Positions 9,549 through 20,817 of a stretch of DNA of 64,000 bases are shown here, piece after piece. Each line of letters begins with the position of its first letter. Position 1 is the stretch's first letter. The notes under the pieces were generated by a model. The model ran no database searches. It saw only the letters and a program-made list of their open reading frames with translations, and was not told the DNA's origin. Origin of the DNA: Lachnospiraceae bacterium (GTDB lineage: Bacteria; Bacillota; Clostridia; Lachnospirales; Lachnospiraceae). Position numbers and translations under genes: made by a program. The stretch lies in contig JAFTZJ010000024.1 of assembly GCA_017461045.1 (NCBI GenBank), forward strand, positions 1 to 64,000, in the 5' to 3' direction.

Positions 9549-10321
9549 GATAAATACTTTCGCATATTTTTTAGTGCACCCTTCTCCAAACGACTAACTT
9601 GGGCTTGGGAAATTGCAATTTCTTCTGCAACCTCTGTCTGAGTCTTGCCTTCAAAGAATCGAAGTTTAATAATATTATATTCTCGTTCGCTTAGTCTGTG
9701 CATGGCATCCTTTAAGGACAAGTCTTCTACCCATGCTTCCTCGGTATTCTTTTTGTCTCGAACCTGATCCATAAGATACAGATTATCGCCACCCTCCTGA
9801 TAAACAGGTTCATAAAGCGACATAGGACTGGCAATGGCGTCCAAAGCCATAACAATGGATTCCTTGTCAATGTCGATTTCCTTGGCGATTTCCTCCATGG
9901 TAGGTTCTTTGTCATGGGTTCTTATATACAATTCCTTGGCGTAAATGGCTTTGTAAGCAATATCCCGTAAAGAACGGGACACACGAATGGAATTGTTATC
10001 CCGTAGGTATCGGCGGCATTCACCTATAATCATAGGAACAGCATAGGTGGAGAATTTTACATTTAAGGAACGGTCAAAGTTGTCAATGGCCTTCATAAGT
10101 CCGATGCAACCGATTTGAAACAAATCATCTGCCTGTTCCGCACTGTTGGAAAACCGTTGGATTACACTTAGAACCAGTCGCAGGTTTCCTTCAATTAGTA
10201 AATCTCTGGCGTGCGCGTTGCCTTGTTCGATTTGGTCAAATAATTGTTCCTTTTCTTCATTGTTTAATAATGGGAGTTTGGAGGTATTCATTCCGCATAA
10301 ATCCACTTTATTCAGAGCCAT
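9539..10321 (-). CDS. sigG: RNA polymerase sporulation sigma factor SigG
   Basis: Late forespore sigma factor. The 260-residue protein starts MALNKVDLCGMNTSKLPLL, a SigG-type N-terminus without pro-sequence. It carries region 2 (NLRLVLSVIQRF, CIGLMKAIDNFD, KFSTYAVPMIIGE), the SigF/G-type RRYLRDNNSIRVSRS segment, region 3, and region 4 with helix-turn-helix TQTEVAEEIAISQAQVSRLEK. ATG 10321 is chosen because AGGAGG precedes it; the open frame extends upstream without likeness. In Bacillus subtilis sigG follows sigE in the same direction. Here it faces sigE and is divergent from lepA. Confidence 0.94.
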   Translation of the reverse strand: MALNKVDLCGMNTSKLPLLNNEEKEQLFDQIEQGNAHARDLLIEGNLRLVLSVIQRFSNSAEQADDLFQIGCIGLMKAIDNFDRSLNVKFSTYAVPMIIGECRRYLRDNNSIRVSRSLRDIAYKAIYAKELYIRTHDKEPTMEEIAKEIDIDKESIVMALDAIASPMSLYEPVYQEGGDNLYLMDQVRDKKNTEEAWVEDLSLKDAMHRLSEREYNIIKLRFFEGKTQTEVAEEIAISQAQVSRLEKGALKNMRKYLSEG

Positions 10322-10414
10322 AAGGTTTCCTCCTGAAAAATGACTTGTAACATAAGGATTTACGAAAATAACCGGAATTATACGGTAGAAAAAATGGAAA
10401 ATCTTGCACGCTAC

Positions 10415-10444
10415 TTGTGAAAAAAATACTTCTTGTGATATACT
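10415..10444 (+). promoter_or_regulatory. Predicted sigma-A promoter of lepA
   Basis: TTGTGA at 10415-10420 and TATACT at 10439-10444 are 18 bases apart in the intergenic stretch between the divergent sigG and lepA. Transcription would begin near 10451, about 25 bases before the lepA ATG. Confidence 0.5.
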
Positions 10445-10475
10445 AGCCCTATTGAAACAAGATGGAGGAAGAGAC

Positions 10476-12290
10476 ATGTCTCACATTGACCAAAGTAAAA
10501 TTCGTAATTTTTGCATTATCGCACATATAGACCATGGTAAATCCACACTGGCAGACCGAATCATTGAGAAAACAGGTTTGCTTACCAGCCGGGAAATGCA
10601 GGCTCAGGTATTAGATAACATGGAATTGGAACGGGAACGTGGAATTACCATCAAAGCCCAATCAGTCCGAATTGTGTATCAGGCGCAAGATGGCGAAGAG
10701 TATATATTTAATCTGATTGATACACCGGGACATGTAGACTTTAATTATGAAGTTTCTCGAAGCCTTGCAGCCTGTGAGGGTGCAATACTGGTAGTAGATG
10801 CGGCACAGGGAATTGAAGCACAGACATTGGCGAATGTATATTTGGCATTGGATCATGATTTAGAGGTAATGCCGGTTATTAATAAGATTGATTTGCCAAG
10901 TGCAGAACCGGAGCGGGTAAAAAATGAAATCGAAGATGTTATTGGCTTAGAAGCTCATGATGCACCTCTCATTTCAGCGAAAACAGGTGTAAATATTGAA
11001 GAGGTACTGGAACAGATTGTAACGAAGATACCGGCACCTTCCGGAGATGCGGAAGCGCCTTTACAGGCATTGATTTTTGATAGCATTTATGATTCCTATA
11101 AGGGAGTAATTATCTTCTGTCGTGTAAAGAATGGTTGCGTAAAGAAGGGAACCAAGATTCGCATGATGGCAACCGGAGCGGAAGAAGATGTAGTTGAGGT
11201 TGGAACCTTTGGTGCAGGACAATTTCTGCCATGTGAAGAATTATCAGCCGGAATGGTAGGTTATATTACTGCCAGCTTGAAAAATGTTAAGGATACACAG
11301 GTAGGTGATACGGTTACAGATGCAGCAAGACCATGTGCAGAACCATTACCGGGTTATAAAAAAGTTAATCCGATGGTGTACTGTGGTTTGTACCCGGCAG
11401 ACGGAGCCAAGTATCCGGATTTGCGTGATGCATTGGAAAAATTGCAGTTAAATGATGCAGCATTGCAATTTGAGCCGGAAACCTCCATTGCATTAGGCTT
11501 TGGATATCGTTGCGGATTTTTGGGATTGTTGCATTTAGAGATTATTCAGGAGCGTTTGGAACGGGAATATAATCTGGATTTGGTGACCACTGCGCCTGGC
11601 GTTGTTTACAGAGTGCATAAAACCAACGGTGAGATGATAGAACTGACCAATCCTTCGAATTTGCCGGACCCGTCTGAGATAGAATATATGGAAGAACCGT
11701 TTGTGTCTGCAGAAATCATGGTGACCAAGGATTATGTGGGACCGATTATGCAGTTATGTCAGGAACGGCGTGGCGTATACATTAGCATGGAGTATATGGA
11801 AGAAACCAGAGCTCTGTTAAAGTATGACCTGCCTTTGAATGAAATTATATATGATTTCTTTGATGTACTGAAATCCCGTTCAAGAGGTTATGCTTCCTTT
11901 GATTATGAAATGAAAGAATATCGTCAGTCGAAGTTAGTGAAGCTGGATATCTTAATTAATAAAGAAGAAGTGGATGCATTATCCTTTATTGTGCATGCGG
12001 ATGGCGCTTATGAGCGTGGTCGCAAAATGTGCGAAAAACTAAAGGAAGAGATACCGAGACACTTATTCGAGATTCCAATTCAGGCGGCGATTGGTGGTAA
12101 GGTAATTGCCCGTGAAACTGTAAAAGCCATGCGGAAGGATGTATTGGCAAAGTGTTATGGTGGTGATATTTCCCGAAAGAGAAAGCTGTTAGAGAAACAG
12201 AAAGAAGGAAAGAAACGTATGCGCCAGGTGGGTAATGTAGAAATTCCGCAAAAGGCATTTATGAGTGTGTTGAAGCTGGATACAGAATAA
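10476..12290 (+). CDS. lepA: Elongation factor 4 (LepA)
   Basis: Ribosome-associated translational GTPase. Seen: P-loop AHIDHGKST at 16-24, G3 DTPGH at 82-86, G4 NKID at 136-139, an EF-G-like domain II, and the LepA-specific C-terminal domain with [18 protein letters not shown] and the basic end [18 protein letters not shown]. At 604 residues it has family length. ATG 10476 is chosen because GGAGGAAG precedes it and the family starts [25 protein letters not shown]. It begins the lepA-hemW-hrcA gene order common in Firmicutes. Confidence 0.97.
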   Translation: MSHIDQSKIRNFCIIAHIDHGKSTLADRIIEKTGLLTSREMQAQVLDNMELERERGITIKAQSVRIVYQAQDGEEYIFNLIDTPGHVDFNYEVSRSLAACEGAILVVDAAQGIEAQTLANVYLALDHDLEVMPVINKIDLPSAEPERVKNEIEDVIGLEAHDAPLISAKTGVNIEEVLEQIVTKIPAPSGDAEAPLQALIFDSIYDSYKGVIIFCRVKNGCVKKGTKIRMMATGAEEDVVEVGTFGAGQFLPCEELSAGMVGYITASLKNVKDTQVGDTVTDAARPCAEPLPGYKKVNPMVYCGLYPADGAKYPDLRDALEKLQLNDAALQFEPETSIALGFGYRCGFLGLLHLEIIQERLEREYNLDLVTTAPGVVYRVHKTNGEMIELTNPSNLPDPSEIEYMEEPFVSAEIMVTKDYVGPIMQLCQERRGVYISMEYMEETRALLKYDLPLNEIIYDFFDVLKSRSRGYASFDYEMKEYRQSKLVKLDILINKEEVDALSFIVHADGAYERGRKMCEKLKEEIPRHLFEIPIQAAIGGKVIARETVKAMRKDVLAKCYGGDISRKRKLLEKQKEGKKRMRQVGNVEIPQKAFMSVLKLDTE

Positions 12291-12320
12291 AAGGATTACA
12301 AAGGATAAAGGAAAAGATTC

Positions 12321-13463
12321 ATGAAGAAAAAAATTAGTTTATATATTCATATTCCGTTTTGTGTGAAGAAGTGTGATTATTGTGATTTTTTATCCTTTGG
12401 AGGTTGTTCGGAGCAAGAACAGAAAGCGTATTTAACACGGCTATTTCGTGAGATGGCATGTTATCAGGAAGTTGCAAAAGAATATAAGGTGGAGTCTGTC
12501 TTTGTAGGTGGCGGAACTCCGTCAATGTTGCAGGAAGGGCTGATGGAACAATTGTTTCATCAGCTTTATTCCGTTTGGGAGTTGGCTGAAGATGCAGAAG
12601 TAACGCTGGAATGCAATCCCGGCACATTGACTGCCAGAAAACTGGCAGAATATCGTACCTGCGGTGTGAATCGATTAAGCATTGGCTTGCAAAGTGCCAA
12701 TAATGAAGAGTTGAAACTGTTGGGCCGGATTCATAATTATGACCAGTTTGTTGCTAATTTTAAATTGGCAAGAGAAGCCGGATTTCGCAATATTAATGTA
12801 GATATTATGGCGGCATTACCGGGACAGACACAGAATTCCTTTGGTAAGACATTGGCAAAAGTCGTTGATTTGCAACCGGAGCATATTTCAGTATATAGCT
12901 TAATTATTGAGGAAGGAACTCCGTTTGCTGAAAATGAGGAATTGTTAGCGAGTCTGCCTTCTGAGGTGATGGAACGTCGTATGTATAAGTACACTAAGAC
13001 AATATTGAACAGTATGGGCTATGACCGCTATGAGATATCCAATTATGCGAAACCGGGATATGCTTGCCGGCATAATCAGGTATATTGGACCGGAGGAGAA
13101 TATCTGGGGTTTGGTTTGGGTGCTGCTTCTTATTGGAATGGTATGCGATTTGAAAATACCAAGGATTGGGAAGAATATTTGAGTGGTTCCGATGAAAATC
13201 TTCGTAAAAATGTGATAAAAGACACGAAGAACAGTCGCATGGAGGAATTCATGTTTTTAGGGCTTCGCATGATGCAAGGTGTGTCAAAGATTGAATTTGA
13301 AATGCGATTTGGTATCCCTATGACGGATATTTATGGTACAGTGATTCAAGATTATGTAGAGCAGGGATTTCTGTGTTGGGATGGAGAATATCTGAAATTG
13401 ACAGAAGCAGGAATTGATGTCAGTAATGTGATTATGGCAGACTTTTTGTTAGATGAACAATAA
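12321..13463 (+). CDS. hemW: Radical SAM protein HemW (coproporphyrinogen oxidase-like)
   Basis: HemW family proteins bind a 4Fe-4S cluster and SAM, and are heme chaperones rather than true HemN enzymes. The N-terminal PFCVKKCDYCDF holds the CxxxCxxC triad at C14, C18 and C21. GGGTPS and the NVDIMAALPGQT motif follow, with a C-terminal HemN-type domain. At 380 residues it lacks the longer N-terminus of HemN. It lies between lepA and hrcA, a position kept across Firmicutes. Confidence 0.93.
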   Translation: MKKKISLYIHIPFCVKKCDYCDFLSFGGCSEQEQKAYLTRLFREMACYQEVAKEYKVESVFVGGGTPSMLQEGLMEQLFHQLYSVWELAEDAEVTLECNPGTLTARKLAEYRTCGVNRLSIGLQSANNEELKLLGRIHNYDQFVANFKLAREAGFRNINVDIMAALPGQTQNSFGKTLAKVVDLQPEHISVYSLIIEEGTPFAENEELLASLPSEVMERRMYKYTKTILNSMGYDRYEISNYAKPGYACRHNQVYWTGGEYLGFGLGAASYWNGMRFENTKDWEEYLSGSDENLRKNVIKDTKNSRMEEFMFLGLRMMQGVSKIEFEMRFGIPMTDIYGTVIQDYVEQGFLCWDGEYLKLTEAGIDVSNVIMADFLLDEQ

Positions 13464-13516
13464 TCTTCGGGAATTATTCTTAGTAGGAAAAACTTCTATA
13501 ATTCATGAAAAACTCC

Positions 13517-13545
13517 TTGACAAAGCAAAATAGGAGTGTTAAGTT
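13517..13545 (+). promoter_or_regulatory. Predicted promoter of the hrcA-grpE-dnaK-dnaJ operon
   Basis: TTGACA at 13517-13522 is a perfect -35. The best-spaced -10 is TAAGTT at 13540-13545 (17 bases); an overlapping TTATAT at 13544-13549 would need a longer spacer. The CIRCE operator begins about 12 bases downstream and so covers the start region, as expected for HrcA control. Confidence 0.6.
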
Positions 13546-13556
13546 ATATCTAGATG

Positions 13557-13583
13557 TTAGCACTCAGAATAAATGAGTGCTAA
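13557..13583 (+). promoter_or_regulatory. CIRCE operator (HrcA binding site)
   Basis: TTAGCACTC and GAGTGCTAA form the perfect 9-bp inverted repeat with a nine-base spacer that defines CIRCE. HrcA bound here represses the heat-shock operon; GroE titration of HrcA is the known release mechanism. The site lies 51 bases before the hrcA start. Confidence 0.97.
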
Positions 13584-13634
13584 TAACCCCCAAAAAGAGA
13601 GAAGTAATAGTGTTTTCGTGGAAAGGGTGATTGC

Positions 13635-14675
13635 ATGGAGCAGTTAAGCGAACGAAAGTTGAAGATTCTTCAAGCAATAGTCGCTAACTACTTGGAAACA
13701 GGTGAGCCGGTTGGTTCTCGTACAATTTCAAAGTATACAGATTTGAATTTGAGTTCAGCAACCATTCGGAACGAGATGGCAGACTTAGAGGAAAGCGGTT
13801 ATATTGAACAGCCGCACACTTCAGCCGGACGAATTCCAACGGACGCAGGATATCGGGTTTATGTAGACCAGTTAATGCAGGAACGGGACAATGAAGTGGA
13901 AGAAATGCGACAGGAGCGGGAAGGCTTGCTGGAACGCGTGGACCGTATGGAAGTCATGCTCAAACAAGTGGCTAAGGTGTTAGCGTATAATACGAATTAT
14001 GCAGCTATGATTGCCGCACCGAAGAATCAGGAGATTCGGGTAAAGTTCATTCAGCTGACTATGGTAGATGACAGTCATATTCTGGCGGTAATCGTTGTAG
14101 ATGGTAACGTAATTAAGAACCAATTGATTCCGGTGGAAGAACCACTTGCGAATGATGAAGTGTTGAAATTAAGTATTTTGATGAATTCCTTCTTGCAAGG
14201 AGCGTCATTAACGGATATTAACATCGAGATGATTCAGACCATGAAGGTTCAGGCAGGTGTCTATGCAGATGTGCTGGATCGTATACTAAGTGGTGTTGTA
14301 GAAGCAGTAAAGGCAGCGGATGAACGACAGATATACACCAGTGGAGCAACCAATATTCTGAAGTATCCGGAGATTGGTGATGTTGAGAAAACCAGTATTT
14401 TGTTAGAAGCTTTTGAAGAAAAACAGATGCTGAACGAATTGGTGGAAGAAACCTTGAATAGTAATGAAAAAGGTATTCAGGTTTATATCGGAAATGAAGC
14501 GCCAACTCAGAATATGAAGGATTTAAGTGTGGTTACTGCAACCTACGAATTGCAGGATGGTGCCAAAGGAACCATTGGTATTATCGGACCAAAACGTATG
14601 GATTATAAAAAAGTAGTTAGTACCTTAAAGGAATTAACCGTTGAATTGGATGAGATATTCAACAAAAAAGACTAA
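13635..14675 (+). CDS. hrcA: Heat-inducible transcription repressor HrcA
   Basis: Represses class I heat-shock genes through CIRCE. Seen: an N-terminal winged helix (LSERKLKILQAIVANYLETGEPVG starts the domain, then SSATIRNEMADLEESGYIEQPHTSAGRIPTD, split here by family convention into recognition helix and wing), then a GAF-like dimerisation region. The C-terminal half includes IGNEAP and GTIGIIGPKRMDY, which are typical. At 346 residues it has family length. It is the first gene of its own operon and autoregulated through the upstream CIRCE. Confidence 0.96.
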   Translation: MEQLSERKLKILQAIVANYLETGEPVGSRTISKYTDLNLSSATIRNEMADLEESGYIEQPHTSAGRIPTDAGYRVYVDQLMQERDNEVEEMRQEREGLLERVDRMEVMLKQVAKVLAYNTNYAAMIAAPKNQEIRVKFIQLTMVDDSHILAVIVVDGNVIKNQLIPVEEPLANDEVLKLSILMNSFLQGASLTDINIEMIQTMKVQAGVYADVLDRILSGVVEAVKAADERQIYTSGATNILKYPEIGDVEKTSILLEAFEEKQMLNELVEETLNSNEKGIQVYIGNEAPTQNMKDLSVVTATYELQDGAKGTIGIIGPKRMDYKKVVSTLKELTVELDEIFNKKD

Positions 14676-14699
14676 TTGTATAAGGAGATGAGTTAGGGG

Positions 14700-15920
14700 A
14701 TGAACGAACTTCAAAAAGAATTCTTTGAACGTGCAGAGAAAGAACGAGCGGAAGCGGAAGCAGCAGAAGAAGCAAGATTATTGAAGGTGCTGGAAAAAGA
14801 ACGCATAAAAGACGAGAAAAAACAAGCGGCGGCAAAGAAAGCAGCAGAAGAAGCAGAACGTAAAGCAGAAGCTGAGGCAGAAGAAATCATTAATCAGATA
14901 AAAGCCAAAATTGATGCAGATAAAATGAAGGCTGCTGCAGAAAAACAGCAGGCGGAAGAAGCCAAAGAAAAGGCTGAAAAGCGGGCAGAAAGTGCAAAAC
15001 GCTTTGAAGCAGATCAAAAGGCAAAGAAGGCTGCGGAAAAAGAACACAAACCGGAAGTAGAAAAAGCAGAAGATGGTGACATCTATGAAAGAGAGCCGGT
15101 AGGCGAAGCGTCTATGCCAAAGAAGAGTCCGAAATTCAAAAAGGGCGGCAAAAAGAGCAGTGCCGGCAAAGTACCGCAACGTCCGCAACCCCAAGAGGCG
15201 GCGGCAACAGAAGAACCGAAGGAAGAGCCAAAGGTTACAGAAAAGCCAAAGGAAGAGCCAAAGGTTACAGAAGAACCAAAGGCTGCGGAAGAGCCAAAGG
15301 CAACGGAACCGGTGAAGGATACAAAAACTTCTGAGGAAGTAACGAAAGAGAATGAAAATCCAATTCCGGAGGAAGAAGTTGAAGTAACTGCAACCGGTGT
15401 AGAGGAAGAAGTCGAAGTAGTGGAAGATTCCGAAATACCGGAAAAAGCAACACCGGAAAGCAAGGCAGCTTCTGACCGGGAAGCAAAGCTTCAGGAACAG
15501 GCAGATGAATGGCAAGACAAGTATAAGCGATTGTTAGCTGAATTTGAGAATGCCAGAGCCAGAGAAGCCAAAGAAGCGACTCGCATGTATGATGTGGGTG
15601 CCAAAGCGGTATTGGAAAAATTACTGCCGGTTGTAGACAATTTTGAACGCGCAATCCAAGCCATACCGGAAGAAGACAAAGAACGTGCCTTCGAACAAGG
15701 TGTGGATAAGATTTATAAACAAATGATGACCACTCTGGAAGGAATTGGTGTTACACCGATGAATGCAGAGGGCACCGAATTTAATCCGGATTTGCATAAT
15801 GCAGTAATGCATGTGGAAGACGAAGCATACGGCGAAAATGTTGTAGCAGAGGAAATGCAAAAGGGTTATATGTACAAAGATTCTGTACTGCGGTACAGCA
15901 TGGTAAAAGTTGCAAACTAA
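14700..15920 (+). CDS. grpE: Nucleotide exchange factor GrpE with a long charged N-terminal extension
   Basis: GrpE drives ADP release from DnaK. The recognisable domain is only the last 150 or so residues (EWQDKYKRLLAEFENARAR, LPVVDNFERAI, FNPDLHNAVMH, KGYMYKDSVLRYSMVKV). The first 250 residues are an unusual extension: an Ala/Glu/Lys coiled-coil-like part (1-120), a basic patch (KKSPKFKKGGKKSS), then Glu-Pro-Lys repeats. GrpE is usually about 180-230 residues; this one is 406. The frame is continuous with no sign of fusion to a known domain. It sits between hrcA and dnaK and should be CIRCE-controlled. Confidence 0.92.
   Translation: MNELQKEFFERAEKERAEAEAAEEARLLKVLEKERIKDEKKQAAAKKAAEEAERKAEAEAEEIINQIKAKIDADKMKAAAEKQQAEEAKEKAEKRAESAKRFEADQKAKKAAEKEHKPEVEKAEDGDIYEREPVGEASMPKKSPKFKKGGKKSSAGKVPQRPQPQEAAATEEPKEEPKVTEKPKEEPKVTEEPKAAEEPKATEPVKDTKTSEEVTKENENPIPEEEVEVTATGVEEEVEVVEDSEIPEKATPESKAASDREAKLQEQADEWQDKYKRLLAEFENARAREAKEATRMYDVGAKAVLEKLLPVVDNFERAIQAIPEEDKERAFEQGVDKIYKQMMTTLEGIGVTPMNAEGTEFNPDLHNAVMHVEDEAYGENVVAEEMQKGYMYKDSVLRYSMVKVAN
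15211..15300 (+). repeat. Tandem 30-bp repeats in the grpE extension
   Basis: Two near-identical 30-base units (15211-15240 and 15241-15270) and a third diverged unit encode EEPKVTEKPK-like decapeptides. Length change by unit slippage would keep the frame, so the extension may vary between strains. Confidence 0.8.
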
Positions 15921-17789
<1,869 letters not shown>

Positions 17790-17800
17790 GACTTGCGAAT

Positions 17801-17834
17801 ATGCACAGATGTATGATATTATGCATCTGTGCAT
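17801..17834 (+). other. Stem-loop between dnaK and dnaJ
   Basis: ATGCACAGATG and CATCTGTGCAT pair over 11 bp with a 12-base loop. A second weaker hairpin with GCAG/CTGC follows at about 17845-17870. Neither has a T-tract. In an operon this may be an RNA processing or partial termination point that sets the dnaK to dnaJ ratio; that is inference. Confidence 0.6.
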
Positions 17835-17914
17835 CTCGCGTTGAGATAGGCAGCAATCCTGCATATCTTATATAGTGAGAGATTTATGAATAATGTATGA
17901 TAAGGTGATAAACG

Positions 17915-19084
17915 ATGGCAGATAAAAGAGATTATTATGAAGTGTTAGGCGTCACAAAAGGTGCCACAGACGCAGAATTGAAAAAAGCCTATCGTGTTTT
18001 GGCTAAGAAGTATCATCCGGACGTGAATCCGGGGGACACAGAAGCTGAAGCAAAGTTTAAGGAAGCTACCGAAGCCTATGAAGTGTTAAGTGATCCGGAG
18101 AAGAAGGCTCGATATGACCAGTTCGGTCACGCAGCATTTGAACAAGGCGGCGGTCCAGGCGGATTTGAAGGTGGATTTGGCTTTGATATGAATGATATGG
18201 GAGATATCTTTGGAGATATCTTCGGTGATATGTTTGGTGGTGGCAGAAGTAGCCGTCAATCCACCGGCCCAATGAAGGGACAGAACATCAAGACAACCGT
18301 TCGTGTGAAATTCGAGGAAGCGGTATTTGGTTCCCAGAAGGAATTAGAGCTTCCGTTAAAGGATGAATGTGAAGTGTGTCATGGTAGTGGTGCACAGCCT
18401 GGACACAGTCCGGAAACCTGTCCAAAATGTAATGGTAAGGGTCAGGTGGTTACAACCCAGCAGTCTTTATTTGGTATGGTACGTAGTGCTACCATTTGTC
18501 CGGAGTGTTCCGGTAAAGGTAAGGTTATCCGCCACAAGTGTAGTCACTGTGCCGGAACCGGTTATGTAAAGAGTAAGAAGAAGATTCAGGTTGTTGTACC
18601 GGCTGGTATTGATAATGGTCAGAGCATTCGTATTCGTGGTAAGGGTGAACCGGGAACCAATGGCGGTGAACGTGGTGATTTATTAGTTTCTGTATTGGTT
18701 GATAAGCATCCTAAGTTCCAACGTCAGGAGTATGATTTGTATTCTTCTGAGCCGATTACATTTACACAGGCAGCGTTGGGCGGTACCATCCAGATTAACA
18801 CTATTGATGGTATGATGGATTATAACATTAGTCCGGGTACACAGACAGACACTCGTATAACCTTAAAGGGTAAGGGTGTTCCTACATTGCGGAACAAGAA
18901 TGTTCGCGGTAATCACTATGTAACCTTAGTGGTTCAGGTGCCGGATAAATTAACCGCAGAGCAAACAGATATTTTGAAGCAGTATGATGCGGCAACCGGA
19001 GCAACAGCCAGACGGTCTACAGATTCTGGTGGATTTAGCTTTGGTGATCATATGAAAAAGGGATTTGGTGGTAGAAAGAAATGA
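17915..19084 (+). CDS. dnaJ: Chaperone DnaJ (Hsp40)
   Basis: Co-chaperone that stimulates DnaK ATPase and delivers substrates. Seen: J domain with HPD at 34-36, a Gly/Phe-rich region (about 75-110), the zinc domain with four CxxCxGxG motifs (CEVCHGSG from C152, [24 protein letters not shown]) and two C-terminal beta domains. At 389 residues it is a class A DnaJ of normal length. Its stop overlaps the prmA start. Confidence 0.97.
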   Translation: MADKRDYYEVLGVTKGATDAELKKAYRVLAKKYHPDVNPGDTEAEAKFKEATEAYEVLSDPEKKARYDQFGHAAFEQGGGPGGFEGGFGFDMNDMGDIFGDIFGDMFGGGRSSRQSTGPMKGQNIKTTVRVKFEEAVFGSQKELELPLKDECEVCHGSGAQPGHSPETCPKCNGKGQVVTTQQSLFGMVRSATICPECSGKGKVIRHKCSHCAGTGYVKSKKKIQVVVPAGIDNGQSIRIRGKGEPGTNGGERGDLLVSVLVDKHPKFQRQEYDLYSSEPITFTQAALGGTIQINTIDGMMDYNISPGTQTDTRITLKGKGVPTLRNKNVRGNHYVTLVVQVPDKLTAEQTDILKQYDAATGATARRSTDSGGFSFGDHMKKGFGGRKK

Positions 19085-20058
19085 TATGGAAAAAAATAAC
19101 CATAGAAACAACCACTGAAGCAGTTGATATGATAAGTTATACCCTCGGCGAATTAGGCGTCGAGGGTATTGAGGTTGAGGACAAGATTCCGTTAACGGAG
19201 GAGGAAAAGCAGGCAATGTATATTGATATTTTGCCGGAACTTCCGCCGGATGATGGAATTGCCCTCATTTCTTGTTATATTGACAATCCGGAAACAGATG
19301 TGGAAGCTTTAGTGGAAAAAATTAACATAGACTTAGAAGACTTACGTCAGTTTATGGAGATTGGTTCAGGAACCATAACCATAGGGGAAACTGAGGATAA
19401 AGACTGGATTAACAACTGGAAAGAATTCTTTCATCCGTTTTGGTTAGATAATATACTGATTAAACCAACTTGGATTCCGGAGTCCGAAGTGGAGCGAAAA
19501 GCCGGAGATATTATGGTGGAAATTGATCCGGGAACCGCATTTGGTACCGGTGCACATGAAACAACTAAGCTTTGTATTGCACAGCTGAAGAAGTATTTAA
19601 CCGGAGAAGAGACCGTATTTGATGTTGGTTGTGGAAGCGGTATTCTTTCAATTATTGCATCAAAATTAGGTGCAAAAACCGTTTTCGGTGTAGATATTGA
19701 CCCGTTAGCTGTTGAGGCAAGCTATGAGAATATTGAAGTAAATGGAATTGATCGAAGCCGGGCAAATTTTATGCAGGGCAATGTGATTGGTGATGCGGAT
19801 TTTCGGGAAACCATGCTACAGACAGAGGGTAGTCTTCCGGAATATGATGTAGTAGTTGCCAATATTTTGGCAGATGTCATTATTCCGTTATCGGCAAAAA
19901 TTGCACCATTTATGAAGCAAGATGGAGTATTTATATCTTCGGGGATTATTAACATGAAGGAAGATGCTGTTCGGGAAGCATTGCTTTCTAACGGATTTGA
20001 AATTATAGAAACAACGTACATGAAGGATTGGGTAAGTTTTACCGCAAAGAAAGTGTAA
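19081..20058 (+). CDS. prmA: Ribosomal protein L11 methyltransferase
   Basis: SAM-dependent enzyme that trimethylates ribosomal protein L11. The 325-residue protein has the PrmA N-terminal substrate domain, the [11 protein letters not shown] motif, and the SAM-binding [20 protein letters not shown] fits the catalytic NxxxD/NPPY-like loop of the family. ATGA overlap with dnaJ points to coupling. dnaJ-prmA-rsmE is a standard Firmicutes order. Confidence 0.94.
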   Translation: MIWKKITIETTTEAVDMISYTLGELGVEGIEVEDKIPLTEEEKQAMYIDILPELPPDDGIALISCYIDNPETDVEALVEKINIDLEDLRQFMEIGSGTITIGETEDKDWINNWKEFFHPFWLDNILIKPTWIPESEVERKAGDIMVEIDPGTAFGTGAHETTKLCIAQLKKYLTGEETVFDVGCGSGILSIIASKLGAKTVFGVDIDPLAVEASYENIEVNGIDRSRANFMQGNVIGDADFRETMLQTEGSLPEYDVVVANILADVIIPLSAKIAPFMKQDGVFISSGIINMKEDAVREALLSNGFEIIETTYMKDWVSFTAKKV

Positions 20059-20061
20059 GAG

Positions 20062-20802
20062 ATGTATCGATTTTTTGTAGAACGGTCTGCTTGTATGGGC
20101 GATTGTATCCGAATTGGTGGTGATGACTGGAATCACATGAAGAATGTATTGCGTTTGAAGTGTGGAGAACAGATAACCGTAAGTGATGGAACAGACCGGG
20201 AGTATATTTGTGAAATAATCGAATATGTAGAAACAGAAGCAGTTGTGAAAATACTGGATATACTGGATAGTAGTGCAGAATTACCGACGGAGATTACGCT
20301 ATATCAAGGATTTCCGAAGGGCGATAAAATGGAGTTGATTATCCAGAAGGCAGTAGAGTTGGGGGCAAGTCGGATTGTTCCGGTAATGACCAAGCGTACA
20401 ATTGTGAAATTGGATGCCAAGAAAGCAGAGAAGAAGCTGGAACGGTACAATGCGATTGCGTTAAGTGCAGCAAAGCAGTCAAAGCGGGGCGTTATTCCGG
20501 TTGTGGACCGGATTATGACCATGAAGGAAGCCTTAGAGGATGCAAGGGGATTAGAAATGAATCTGATTCCTTATGAAGACGCAAAGGGTATGCAACATTC
20601 AAAAGAAGTTCTTCGACAGGTGGTTGGTAAGAAGACCCTTGGAATTTTTATTGGACCGGAGGGTGGTTTTGAAGAAGCAGAAGTACAGGCGGCTATAGGA
20701 ATTGGTGCGGAATGCATTACCCTGGGACACCGGATTCTGCGAACGGAAACGGCCGGTATGACGGTGCTATCCATAGTAATGTTTGAATTAGAGCAAGATT
20801 AG
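20062..20802 (+). CDS. rsmE: 16S rRNA (uracil-1498-N3)-methyltransferase
   Basis: SPOUT-class methyltransferase that modifies U1498 of 16S rRNA. Seen: N-terminal PUA-like RNA domain (HMKNVLRLKCGEQITVSDG) and C-terminal knot with IFIGPEGGFEEAEV and LGHRILRTETAG, the SAM site. At 246 residues it has family length. It begins three bases after the prmA stop, so the two are probably co-translated. Confidence 0.94.
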   Translation: MYRFFVERSACMGDCIRIGGDDWNHMKNVLRLKCGEQITVSDGTDREYICEIIEYVETEAVVKILDILDSSAELPTEITLYQGFPKGDKMELIIQKAVELGASRIVPVMTKRTIVKLDAKKAEKKLERYNAIALSAAKQSKRGVIPVVDRIMTMKEALEDARGLEMNLIPYEDAKGMQHSKEVLRQVVGKKTLGIFIGPEGGFEEAEVQAAIGIGAECITLGHRILRTETAGMTVLSIVMFELEQD

Positions 20803-20817
20803 ATAAAGGAGACAAGC

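Noticed and set aside
10322..10477. Extended N-terminus of sigG
   Set aside because: The extra 52 residues run into the lepA promoter, have no family likeness and lie upstream of a good AGGAGG site for ATG 10321.
15211..15300. CRISPR-like or mobile repeat
   Set aside because: The repeats are in frame inside grpE, contiguous without spacers, and encode a decapeptide repeat.
14778..15515. A 245-codon open frame on the - strand opposite grpE
   Set aside because: It is the antisense of the Glu/Lys/Ala-rich repeat region, which gives Phe, Leu and Cys runs; no start signal and no likeness.
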